From: Circinella umbellata | Lineage: Eukaryota > Mucoromycota > Mucoromycetes > Mucorales > Lichtheimiaceae | Reading direction: 5' to 3' | DNA length: 64,000 nucleotides | Assembly (NCBI GenBank): GCA_025093555.1 | Contig: JAIWNF010000082.1 | Location: 80,060 to 144,059, forward strand | The notes under the pieces: model-generated | Databases searched by the model: none | What the model was told of the DNA's origin: nothing | Seen by the model: only the letters and a program-made list of their open reading frames with translations | Program-made: the position numbers and the translations under genes | Shown: positions 12,389 through 21,734 of the stretch, in pieces | How positions within the stretch are numbered: position 1 is the stretch's first letter | Layout of the letters: the number at the start of each line of letters is the position of its first letter

Positions 12389-12506
12389 ACTGTATTAGGG
12401 CTCATTCTAAGATTTTCACTTACTACCGGTATCACGTGATTCGCTTCACCTACGCTTGAGAACTCCGATATGTAGTTTTTATCTTTCAATTTTATGTCTT
12501 GCCCAG
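12389..12506 (-). repeat. Repeat R, first half (right part of a split copy)
   Basis: Near-identical to the reverse complement of 18855-18976, including CGCTTCACCTACGCTTGAG. Homology stops exactly at GCCCAG (12506), where the hAT-like ATCCG-rich element begins. Repeat R is therefore interrupted on this side as well. Confidence 0.85.
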
Positions 12507-13456
12507 TAGACCGATCCGGATTGGATTGGCACCATTTCGAATCCGATCCGTTTCGAAACGGATCGGATTTTCGGAAATCCGGATTGTCCACGGATTAGAG
12601 AATGGCAATCCGAATCCGTTTCGTAAAAATCCGGATTGAATCCGTAATCCGTAATGCAAAAAAAATCAATTAGATGAAAATCTAGGCTATATAGTAGATG
12701 TCACAGTATTTTTTCATGAGAGAAGGTGTTTTACAAGATTGTATATGGTAGTCGTTTGAGATCGTTTAAGAAAAGTAAAACATTGGTAACAAAGGCGCAT
12801 TATTTTTAGATGATTTTATTATTTTGGTTTGAAAAACATAATAGGAAATAAATAAGTTATAATAAAAGTGGGAAAGTTATAGAAGGAAAAAAAAAGTTAT
12901 AGTGATAAAAAAGTTTATAGTGAAAAAAAAAAGTTATGGTGGTGGTAGAAATATAACATGACGTGGAATTTTTTTTTGTGGGGGTGAGTAGTGTGCTGAA
13001 ATAAAAAAGAGGTACGTATAAGTTTACCTTTTCTGTTTTACAACCAAATAAAAGTTCATAATTCTTTTTATAATAATTAAGTTCATTAATCTCTCTTTTT
13101 AATCTTCAATGTTTGTTTTCTTTTCAAATATTTTTTTTCTATATTAAAGCCATTACTACTTTTCTTTTCAACTGCTCTATTCAAATATATAATAATATAC
13201 AAAAACTTACTCTCTTCTTTATTTGAATATATATATACCTTACCACAGCATTGTTAAAACTTTGATCCATTACTCTATAATTATAATGACGGATCAGAAA
13301 AATCCGACGGATCCATAGATCTCAATCCGTTTACAATCCGGATTGTAGAATTACGATCCGAATCCGATCCGAATCCGTTGCGACACAATTTAAATCCGAT
13401 CCAATCCGTATGAAAAACGGATCGGTTTATAAATCCGGATTGTACTAAGATCCCTA
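12507..13456. mobile_element. hAT-like non-autonomous element with ATCCG-rich subterminal arrays
   Basis: About 950 bp bounded by TAG at the left and CCCTA at the right (TAGGGATC when read from the right end, hAT-like). Each end carries a 145-160-bp array (12511-12656 and 13289-13446) with more than ten ATCCG or CGGAT cores in both orientations, often as the palindrome AATCCGGATT. Clustered subterminal motifs of this type are typical binding sites of hAT transposases. The interior is AT-rich with degenerate GTTATAGTGA-like units at 12855-12950 and no coding region. I could not find an 8-bp target duplication. The right flank does not resume repeat R, so one side may have been rearranged. Confidence 0.55.
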
Positions 13457-13493
13457 GAAAGGAGCGCTAGCCGTATATAATCTCGTTGATGTC

Positions 13494-14583
13494 ATGCCAA
13501 CGCGTAATGATGAGGAAAGAAAAATCAAAAACATTTATCGGCACATGTGAGTCATAAATAGCATAAAATTATTTGTGTAGTAATAATAATAATACCCATA
13601 ATAATAATAATAGTACGTATTTTCTTCATTAGTCTTGATATCCATGCGTTCAGGTCTAACATGCTCCCGGATGATTATATTGAAAAATGCTCTGAAACAT
13701 CAATCATTGCAAAGTATTGGTGCCAACTTTTCGAATCCTTCTTTGGTACTGATGTTAAGAATTTTTTACAATGGTGAGTAATTTCAAATTCCATGTGTCA
13801 TTCGTTATTCCAATATTATCGTCTTTACAACTACTAATTTCTATTCTTCTATTAGGGGAGAAACAATGTCTGTAGCTTGCCGAGAAGAAAAAATGAAAGT
13901 GAAGTTGGATTTACGATTCACCGTTAATAACGTCGAATCTTCGATTAGCGAATTTGCAAGCCAAGGCACGACGACCGAAGGCAAATTCTTCAACGACAAA
14001 TTGAAGTCTGCGTTGGTAACCAAGTCCATCTGAACAAGATTATAAAGTCATTACCATATATCCCTGAATCAAAAATCTCGACCATACGGATGCCGATAAT
14101 TCATATTATGGGTGTAAATTGTTTCATATATTCACTATCTATGATCGACAAGAAAATTTACTGTATCCATGATGTCTTTGATTTTACATTCCCGAGAACG
14201 TTTGGTATTTTACGAAAAAAGGGCATTGAAGAATTAATAAAAGGATTCAAGCAAATTGATGTAATTTTTTATTGTTGAGATAGAGAACAAAGCAGTGGCG
14301 GAGGAAGGGAGTGAAGTGCTAATCAAGTAATTAACATGTATTTTAATATGATATCTTTAGTTGATGCTGGAAGAACTACATTGTTGCATTCAAGAATTTG
14401 CCGTAATCCACAGAACAAGATGAAAAGGGTCTCAAAAAAAAAGAATGATCGAGCAACAACTAAATTTGTAAATGAACATTGGATAGCAAGTATGCAATGG
14501 GACACTGGACTTTGCGATGCTATTGACAGCAGCGATGAAGAAAGCAAGGCGGAAGAAGACGAGAAGGATTCTGAGGAATACTA
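13494..14583 (+). pseudogene. Frameshifted gene of unknown function
   Basis: Three exons join cleanly: 13494-13546, 13633-13773 and 13856 onward. They give MPTRNDEERKIKNIYRHI, then LDIHAFRSNMLPDDYIEKC, then ETSIIAKYWCQLFESFFG and the segment starting GETMSVACREEKMKVKLDLR. That frame stops at 14031-14033 just after ALVTKSI. From about 14022 a different frame continues with coherent sequence (HLNKIIKSLPYIPES, MPIIHIMGVNCFIYSLSM, FDFTFPRTFGILRKKGIEEL) up to a probable GTAATT donor near 14261. A single-base loss around 14020-14030 would explain this. A last exon up to 14583 is uncertain: one frame ends in an acidic Glu/Asp tail. The protein resembles a type of conserved, often multicopy protein I associate with Mucorales, function unknown. 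This match is from memory and is not proven. Confidence 0.55.
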
Positions 14584-14641
14584 GTTTCTGTTCTTAAAAA
14601 AATTTGTGAAAATGACTATCCGGGCACGATAGCATATTACC

Positions 14642-14670
14642 GAGGTCCACGAAAAATCGTGCACCACCAC
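14642..14670. repeat. MULE left terminal inverted repeat
   Basis: Starts GAGGTCCACGAAAAATCGTG. It pairs with the reverse complement of 18018-18046 with only a few mismatches near the tip, and is bordered by the 9-bp duplication CATATTACC. Confidence 0.85.
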
Positions 14671-14851
14671 CTATCGTGCACCATAGGGGAACGAGTCACA
14701 GCAGAAAATGGTGCACCATATATTATAAAGATAAACAGTGCACGTTGAATGTATACATTATAACCATTTTATTAATACATAATATAAATAACTGAAGAAA
14801 ATGTGTGTACATTATTCTTATATATCATATACAAACATAATTTATTTATTT

Positions 14852-15847
14852 TTAACATTTTTCATAAAAAGCTAATACAGGATGGTTTATCTTCGAGAAA
14901 ATACCAGGAAATTCTTCAGGCTTTTCACTAAGAACTTTGATTCCAGGTTTCTTCATATTATCCATACGGGCAATAAAAGGTCCGTTTGGTGTTTCTATGA
15001 TTGTTGTCGTTGTAAAATGATAGCCATTTCTTTCTGTTGATGATATCAAAGCAATGAGACGATAATTGTTGAATTGTAATATGGTCATGTTGTAAGGAAA
15101 TGGGATGTTTCCATATATTTCATCCCAACTGAACATATTATCACCGAGAATAAGGAAAGGAGGCAGTTCGTGTATTGGAAGATAGTAGGTTATTGCGGAT
15201 TCTTGGCAGTAGAAGCACCTAGCATTATCTTTTTGACGATGTATGCTTCTGGAGAAATATCTGGTGAAATTTTCTGGAGGTCCGTTTGGAATATTTTCAG
15301 CAATAAGGGTGGAAGGATTAAATTCAATTACAGGATTATACGACGAAAAAATATCAGCTGATCTATCAAGGAAACACATATGTTCATGATCATGGTGACA
15401 CTGGTTAATGCGTACTCTTCTAATTATGAAATGATCTTTAAATTGTTGTGAGCAATGTTGAATATAATTGATGGCGAGTTCACAAACGTCATGCATTCGG
15501 CCGCGATGAAAGTTTGTGAGTTTCTGAAAAATAAATGCTCTCATTCGATTAGAAGCATCGCGTCTACGTTCTGTATGTGTCATCTCAAATGTTGTTCTGA
15601 GCATGTTCTCATATAAATTGTCAGGATTAAGATTTATTATCTTAATACGTGGCAAAAGACAATGCCACAGTGTTTCCATAAATGCATCAATATAACACGA
15701 CATACTCGCATTTGCATTCAAAGTCAAGCTGTATCCAGTAGACGGTTGAATTAAGTCAATTTTGCGTTTTTTAGGCAGATGAGAGATGGTAGTGTTTTCA
15801 ATGTTGCTTGCGTTTTCAATAACGGAAGGAGTGATATTTCCTGACAT
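14852..15847 (-). CDS. USP/USPL1-like cysteine protease encoded in the MULE
   Basis: An open frame of 331 residues. I read it as a papain-fold ubiquitin/SUMO-protease relative because three features fall in the right order. The first is a Cys box, NASMSCYIDAFMETLWHCL (candidate nucleophile C51). The second is a strand LPPFLILGDN (about 228-237), like the LPxxLxL strand of USPs. The third is a His box GYHFTTTTI (H277) followed by RMDNM (D296) at a USP-like spacing. CFYC at 211-214 could bind zinc with other Cys/His pairs such as HHDHEH. No transposase motifs are present. The start ATG is only 54 bp past the transposase stop, too little for a separate promoter (see findings for a possible splice fusion). 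Removal of a ubiquitin-like protein from host or transposase is an inference. Confidence 0.6.
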   Translation of the reverse strand: MSGNITPSVIENASNIENTTISHLPKKRKIDLIQPSTGYSLTLNANASMSCYIDAFMETLWHCLLPRIKIINLNPDNLYENMLRTTFEMTHTERRRDASNRMRAFIFQKLTNFHRGRMHDVCELAINYIQHCSQQFKDHFIIRRVRINQCHHDHEHMCFLDRSADIFSSYNPVIEFNPSTLIAENIPNGPPENFTRYFSRSIHRQKDNARCFYCQESAITYYLPIHELPPFLILGDNMFSWDEIYGNIPFPYNMTILQFNNYRLIALISSTERNGYHFTTTTIIETPNGPFIARMDNMKKPGIKVLSEKPEEFPGIFSKINHPVLAFYEKC

Positions 15848-15901
15848 TGAGTTTGGGTTTGTGCCATAATCAAAACATCCATCATCATCGATATCAATAT
15901 A

Positions 15902-17935
15902 TTAAGATGGGCTTTGAGGTTGTAGTGATGCTTCACGGGAAGATGTTTCTTGAAGTTTGTCTGATTGCATCAACACACTGATATCATAATCCTCTATTTC
16001 TTCAATACGATACAATTCTTCTTGAATGGTAGGATCATTAACTTCCAGAGCTGGTAGCTCGTTTTCATTCATCAACACAAATCCTTTAGAATCACAACAC
16101 ATAATATCTTTTACGTCGTTCTCTGTCAAATAACCTCGTTGATCACTAACTTTGCTGTCATCTACATGTAGTTGTTTTGGTGTACTTTTTTGCTTCACCC
16201 TTTCCTGTTTTTGTAGTTCGTTTTCATCAGCAAAGATCGCGTCTGTATTGTCGGGCGCACGACCATCATTTTCGGCATAGCTTTTTGTTCCTATTCTTCG
16301 TGGTTTTCGTAATTTTTGTTGTCGATTGTAAGTCGTCAGCATGCCATATTCATAAAACTGTGATAGGTCATCTTGATCACTTTTAGCAAGTTTCAATGCT
16401 CGACGTAATGTTGATCCAAGTGGCTGACCCCCCTTGATTAATGTGTTGAAGACTCGATGGAAACTTTCTATAGCATTACTCGTACGGCAAACATGAAAAC
16501 GTAAACTACGTTTCATAATAGATCCATTCACACAAATCATACTTCGAACATCGGGTTGGAGCCACCATATAAGCCATTTACGAGCATCTGGGAATTCGGA
16601 TACAATATTGTTGCAGGTATCATTGAATTCCATGTCATCAACAGTAGTGCGTAACTTGACAGTAAGCTCTAAGAAGGCGGTGCGTTTATCAACAGGTACA
16701 ACAGCGTGAATACTACTAATGCGTTGCACTGATTGCATCCAATGCATGTAACAGCCTTTCAAGTATTTAAGTCCATCGGTCATACCATAAGTATATGTGG
16801 TATATGCTGACAAATATCCATTCTTCTGTGACAGCGAAAAGTCCATGGCCATCCCCATGAAGTTATCTGATGAACTAAAGTCGATTTTGTATAACGAAAA
16901 TAATGCCAGAAAGTATTCATGAAAATGTTCTTTTTTTAATCCTCCAATAACAGCCTGAAATATCAATGCATGCTTTCGTATTTCAGGGAAATACAAAACA
17001 GTTGAACACATATATCGATCCTTTGGAAATGCTTTATACGTTACATCCGTTATGCAGGGAAATGCTTTGAAGTTGACATATTTTGGCATTAATGGTGCCC
17101 TGAAAGTAATGATAAAGGAATGAGATGTAATGTTTGCTGATGTAATATAATCCGGATATTCATTTTCAAGTTCTTCAAATTTGTTAAAAATGTCTTTATC
17201 ATCTGTGGATTTTTCTTTTGTGTTTTTTCCACGTTTCCGAATTTCATAGTTAACTCGATCCAAATTACCTAGTACAGGATTGATACTGCGTACCGATTTT
17301 GCTATCGTTCCTTCCTTATCCAAAATGCCACTGACTAATCCTTTGGCTTTTCGTTGGGGCAATAGAGCTCTTTCATATCCCTGAGGTTCGTCATCATGTT
17401 GTTTGTAATTATCCAAATATTGATCAAGTTTCTGTTGCTGCTTGTTGCTAAGATGCTTGTCAAGATAGTGGGGAGGGTTTTCCTGGTGATCATCACCATT
17501 ATCCATCTGATTGTGATTATGTTCTCCATAATGAACAAGTGTACAAACATTGCCTTCGAAATAAAAAAATGCATGTGCTCTACAAGTTCTATCATGGTAC
17601 ATAGTGCCACTACAACCAGGACATCCAGCGTTTATTTGATTTTTTACAGCAGCTTCAGTTATTCCAGGTCGACGTTGAAACATAAAAAAAGAACAATTCT
17701 CGTCTTTACACACAATAAATCCGTTGCATGTCTTTTTGTAACGTCTGCAATTACCTCCTGCCATTCCTCGCATTCGACGATTGCTATGCATGCTACGCAT
17801 TGCCCAACCAATGTCAAGTGAAAAGCGATCATATCTATCTTTTTCAACGTTGAAATAAGCTGGGGCTGTTTCTGAATATCTTCCATTTGGGTACCTTTTG
17901 TTGAAGAAAGTAACAATGTTGTTTTCGGTAGACAT
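15902..17935 (-). CDS. MULE transposase
   Basis: Uninterrupted 677-residue frame just inside the right terminal repeat. The N-terminal third holds a Cys/His-rich DNA-binding region of WRKY-GCM1/FLYWCH style: C63, C70, C76, C81, CPGC at 105-108, C118, and the closing HNH at 139-141. The catalytic core follows the Mutator DDE plan. The first Asp is in ITDVTYKAF (D297), the second in AMDFSLSQKN (D365), the MULE-specific C-x2-H is in KGCYMHWMQ (C395, H398), and the Glu is in TSNAIESFHR (E490). After the core comes a basic Lys/Arg segment and an acidic tail. All catalytic residues are present, so the enzyme may be functional. Confidence 0.9.
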   Translation of the reverse strand: MSTENNIVTFFNKRYPNGRYSETAPAYFNVEKDRYDRFSLDIGWAMRSMHSNRRMRGMAGGNCRRYKKTCNGFIVCKDENCSFFMFQRRPGITEAAVKNQINAGCPGCSGTMYHDRTCRAHAFFYFEGNVCTLVHYGEHNHNQMDNGDDHQENPPHYLDKHLSNKQQQKLDQYLDNYKQHDDEPQGYERALLPQRKAKGLVSGILDKEGTIAKSVRSINPVLGNLDRVNYEIRKRGKNTKEKSTDDKDIFNKFEELENEYPDYITSANITSHSFIITFRAPLMPKYVNFKAFPCITDVTYKAFPKDRYMCSTVLYFPEIRKHALIFQAVIGGLKKEHFHEYFLALFSLYKIDFSSSDNFMGMAMDFSLSQKNGYLSAYTTYTYGMTDGLKYLKGCYMHWMQSVQRISSIHAVVPVDKRTAFLELTVKLRTTVDDMEFNDTCNNIVSEFPDARKWLIWWLQPDVRSMICVNGSIMKRSLRFHVCRTSNAIESFHRVFNTLIKGGQPLGSTLRRALKLAKSDQDDLSQFYEYGMLTTYNRQQKLRKPRRIGTKSYAENDGRAPDNTDAIFADENELQKQERVKQKSTPKQLHVDDSKVSDQRGYLTENDVKDIMCCDSKGFVLMNENELPALEVNDPTIQEELYRIEEIEDYDISVLMQSDKLQETSSREASLQPQSPS

Positions 17936-18017
17936 TTTATTAATTTTTTAAAAAAAGTGCACGATGCGTTTCTTCAGGAACACTCAAGGGCTTGTTGGTG
18001 CACGATAGCCTAATTTT

Positions 18018-18046
18018 AGGGTGGTGCACGATTTTTGGAGGTCCCC
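18018..18046. repeat. MULE right terminal inverted repeat
   Basis: Ends ATTTTTGGAGGTCCCC and is followed by the second CATATTACC copy. It is the inverted counterpart of 14642-14670. Confidence 0.85.
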
Positions 18047-18054
18047 CATATTAC

Positions 18055-18854
18055 CACGTCATAAAACATATATGTCCATAAGCATGACTTTCAAACACAC
18101 TTCTTTTTTTAATCATCCTAATTTGCACATAAAAAACACTACTTTTATAATTCCCTTGTTCTCTTTGTTGATATATTCCCACTCTCTTCCTCTTACTTTT
18201 TATGTCCATAAATTCATCTCAACAAAAGACAAACTCATTATCACATTAACAGCATTCATATAATTTCAACCTTTTTTTTTATTTAGAAAGTTATATGTTG
18301 TATAACCTTAATCAATTTATTTACTTTCTAGGATTTCAACCCCATCTTTATATAAATTCACTATTTTTTTTTCTTTTCATTACAAATAAAATTGATGTAA
18401 AAACAACCTTATACACTCCATCATGTTAGCGCCCAAAATCCAATTCTGCCCAATTTAAATTAGACTTTGGGACGCCCAACTCCCAATTTATAACAATTTT
18501 ATTATTTCATGCAAAAAACGATTATGATTATATTATATTTGTTATAAAAAAAATTTATAGCTTCTCTTCTATTTACACGTTAAGTTTCATCTATTTAAAT
18601 TTATTTAATGTGTGTTAATTTTGAACTTTAGGCCTACATATGGTGCATTTCACCTGTAATCGCCAATAATTTTCATGGATTTCTAGAGGCTTCAGCTTCA
18701 CACTAAATAAATATTTTGTAAATCCACACTTTAAGTATTATTTTTAAGCCTATTATAAACAGTTATTAAAGTTTAGAAAGTTGTAAAAATGCTTTAAAAA
18801 AAAGTTGAAGCTTATCAAAGTTGGTCAGTCAAAGCCAAATTTTGACCATTTTGG
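18055..18854. other. Intergenic between MULE and repeat R
   Basis: AT-rich sequence. Around 18424-18490 there are several GCCCAA/TTGGGC cores (for example GCGCCCAAAATCC and TTTGGGACGCCCAA). They hint at the end of another small element related to repeat R, but I could not define matching termini. Confidence 0.35.
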
Positions 18855-19094
18855 CTGGGCAAGACATAAAATTGAAAGATAAAAACTACATATCGGAGTT
18901 CTCAAGCGTAGGTGAAGCGAATAACGTGATACCGGCGGTAGTAAGTGAAAATCTTAGAAAGAGCCCTAATAAAGTATGAATGCAGACAGGAACAAAAGTG
19001 ACAGCTAATTTTTTAATTTTTTCTGGTTCCAAACCGCCCAGGCAATCAGGGAGCATATTGGTCTGGGAATCAGACTATCTCTATAAATTAGGTG
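18855..19094 (+). repeat. Repeat R, uninterrupted copy
   Basis: About 240 bp whose two halves match, in inverted orientation, 12389-12506 and 9300-9414. This copy is the reference that shows the 9421-12385 insertion. I see no coding capacity. It ends about 290 bp upstream of the next gene. Confidence 0.85.
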
Positions 19095-19380
19095 TTAATC
19101 TCGTTGTCACTCAAGTTTTTCGGGCTTTGATCATCGGCCTTTGGGAGTGCTCGCCCCTGCATGAGTCAACACCCCTTAATACGTAGCGCTCTTCCTTTGT
19201 CTTTATTCGTTACTTTGAATTATTTTATAATAATATAATTCTTAAATGGTACTTTGAGTAACGTATGGACATCAAGAGGAATCTTTTTTTATAAGATTTG
19301 AAAAAGCATATAAAAATAACAGTCTCTCACGATTTTTCTTTTTGCTTCTTATCCTTTTTTTTTTGCGCTACGTACAAAAA

Positions 19381-19938
19381 ATGTCAGACGGTATAGCTCC
19401 CAATCAACAAGTCAAGCTGCAAAATCAAAAATTGTTTGAAACTTGTGAACAAGAATTTAAATGTTTGGTCAAGGAACTTGGTGGTTACAAGAGTCACCAC
19501 AAGAGCGTAAATTATCCATACGCCTATATTCGATTTGATTCATCGGAAGCAGCAGGTCGATTCTATCATACTTATAAGGAAAAGCAATGGTTTGGATTTG
19601 ATGTAAAGCCATATAAATATCAAAGTCGTGATGTGACGTATCCAGTACCTATTGATGTAATCATTTCTGAGTTAAGTCAAACTTTTCCTGAAAAATCAAA
19701 AATATCAGGCGGAACCAGCATCGACGTAACAAAGGCAACATTAATTCAACATTATGAGAATGACCTCTCTTATATCCAAGATGAACTTTTTGAACAACAA
19801 CAAAAACTCGTGATAAAAATGAAAGAGTTAGCTGGACTTCAAAAATCAGTGCAAGAACTTGAAACCAATATCAAGAAATTACAAGAACGAATGAAAGAAA
19901 CTGGACAAAATATTGTCGTTTTGTATGGCCTCAAATAA
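19381..19938 (+). CDS. Small RRM-like protein with C-terminal coiled coil
   Basis: Intronless. I chose the ATG at 19381 (MSDGIAPNQQVKLQNQKLF, 185 residues) over an upstream ATG at 19342, whose extra residues look like untranslated leader. The first half resembles an RNA-recognition fold: FKCLVKELGGYKSHHKSV, then the RNP1-like strand YPYAYIRFDSSEAAGRFY and a final strand near FGFDVKPYKY. The second half (about residues 125-180) is a predicted amphipathic coiled coil with QDELFEQQQKLVIKMKEL and LETNIKKLQERMKE. I do not recognise the family. RNA binding or an assembly role is only suggested by the fold. An AT-rich 3' region follows. Confidence 0.6.
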   Translation: MSDGIAPNQQVKLQNQKLFETCEQEFKCLVKELGGYKSHHKSVNYPYAYIRFDSSEAAGRFYHTYKEKQWFGFDVKPYKYQSRDVTYPVPIDVIISELSQTFPEKSKISGGTSIDVTKATLIQHYENDLSYIQDELFEQQQKLVIKMKELAGLQKSVQELETNIKKLQERMKETGQNIVVLYGLK

Positions 19939-21734
19939 TCTCTTTTTTTTCTTTGCTATCATTATAAATATCCACACCTATACATTTTATAGATATATAT
20001 AATACTATATCTTTTATTTATAAAATGAACTTTCCCTTTTTTTATTATATGATACCTTAAAATAGATGTATAAAAAGATGTACATTTCTGAACTAATAAA
20101 TATAAATAACTTTAAAAAATTTTGGGCCTGAATTTCTGTGTGTAATTAGAAAACAATTTGATGAATTACAATAATATAGTCAAAATACATAGCAGAACAT
20201 CAAATGTCTTTTGATCATTAACTTACTTTTGACCTGCAATAATTTTTTTATCTGCTCTATCCACCATATGCTCCCCCAGTTTATCCCTTCTTTGATTTTG
20301 ATAACCACAGATGCCCCAATGTAATATAATATTGGATTTATTATAATATAGGTCTTAAGCAGTAATATGGTACGTATGCCAAATTATATCACCATATATA
20401 CAAATGAAAATACAAATCCCTATAACACAAAAGCCATGAAAATCGATCTATATTCATCATAAGTAGAATGAGAAGTACAGTGTATATATAAAAAGAATTC
20501 CTGTCACTAAATATACTATATTCAACTGGTACGTACGTATTTATTATATTTTTGTTATTCATAACTTATTCAACTTTTTATGTGCTTTTTATGTACAGCT
20601 CCATCATACTTTCTGTAAAATCCTAACATCCAATCCTTCTATGTGATATAATTTTCTAATTCGTGAAAATCACCCATATAATCCATGGTATTTAAAAGAA
20701 GTGGTGCTAATATTACAAACATAAGCAAATGTTCCTGTTGAAAGAAAAGAGATAGTAATCAGCAAGACACGATAGGCTGATACACGAATAATCGCATATT
20801 CGGAATAAAATGACAAGCTGTTTGACAATTCATCGCCAGTGTATAAAACTTATATAGTGTATCAACAATCATACGACATAACAATTGTTGTCTTTATAAG
20901 TTTCTGTGCTAATTCAATCAAAACCTATCATTTACCTTGCTTGAAATCCTGTTTTTAATCGGATGGAGTATTAAATATAGCATTGAGGAAATTGATACTA
21001 TTGTTAATCAAAATCTTGCTGTTCATTTTCAGACAGTAGATTTTGTCGTTCTGTGATGAAGTTAACGTGTTTTTCTTTCAGCTCTATATTATTTTTATTA
21101 TATTATCAATGTTCTTATGGACTCTGGATGATGATAAAAATGATTATTACGTATTACAATTTAAAAAAGTTCCGATTGGGGGAAGGCGAAAATAAATTAT
21201 GTATTATATCATACTGGAGTGGTATGTAGTATTATTTCTTCTCTTTTTGCTTCTCTTATTTTCTCGCTTGAAAATGTGGGGCGTTCATAAGAATTGAAAT
21301 TACTTTAACAATATGTTTTCAGAGTGTCCATAACACTTCTCTACCTAATATTATAGTTACTGCGTTACCAATAAACTTCATTCTTTTTCTAATTAATAAT
21401 TGAGCTTATACAATTTGTTTATTAGCATATACTCATTAACATGAGGCATTATTAATAAGTTTATTGTTATAAATAAACGACACCTGTAGGTTGCTAGTAG
21501 GTTTGCTTTGTAGAGCAAGTTGGTCAGCTAAAAATGATGTCTTGTCTACTAGAGTTGTAAAAACTGCAGGTGGTGAGACTGTGTGACAGTTTGAAGAATA
21601 TTCAAATTCCGTTTGCGCACCCTCATATAAAAAGAGTGAGAACCTCTATATCTTACCATTTTAACACCCCCCAAACTTTTTTTTACTATCCTCTTTTTTT
21701 TTGGCGTGTGTGTAGCATAATAGATAATCGAAAA
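19939..21734. other. Intergenic, no gene seen
   Basis: 1.8 kb of AT-rich sequence between the RRM-like gene and TAF1, with long T runs close to the TAF1 start typical of a promoter. Nothing else recognised. Confidence 0.4.

Larger units (their letters stand above)
14642..18046 (-). mobile_element. Mutator-like (MULE) DNA transposon, apparently complete
   Basis: A 3,405-bp element flanked by a perfect 9-bp target duplication CATATTACC (14633-14641 and 18047-18055), the usual MULE size. Terminal inverted repeats of about 29 bp lie at 14642-14670 and 18018-18046 and share AAAAATCGTGCACCACC. Both ends also carry extra GTGCAC-centred motifs as subterminal repeats. Two long uninterrupted reading frames are encoded on the minus strand: a MULE transposase and a USP-like cysteine protease. 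Intact termini, a perfect duplication and open frames suggest a recent insertion. It landed about 50 bp downstream of the preceding gene relic. Confidence 0.9.

Noticed and set aside
18424..18860. Possible transposon between GCGCCCAAAATCC and TTGGCTGGGC motifs
   Set aside because: The two ends do not form a convincing inverted repeat and no target duplication is visible.
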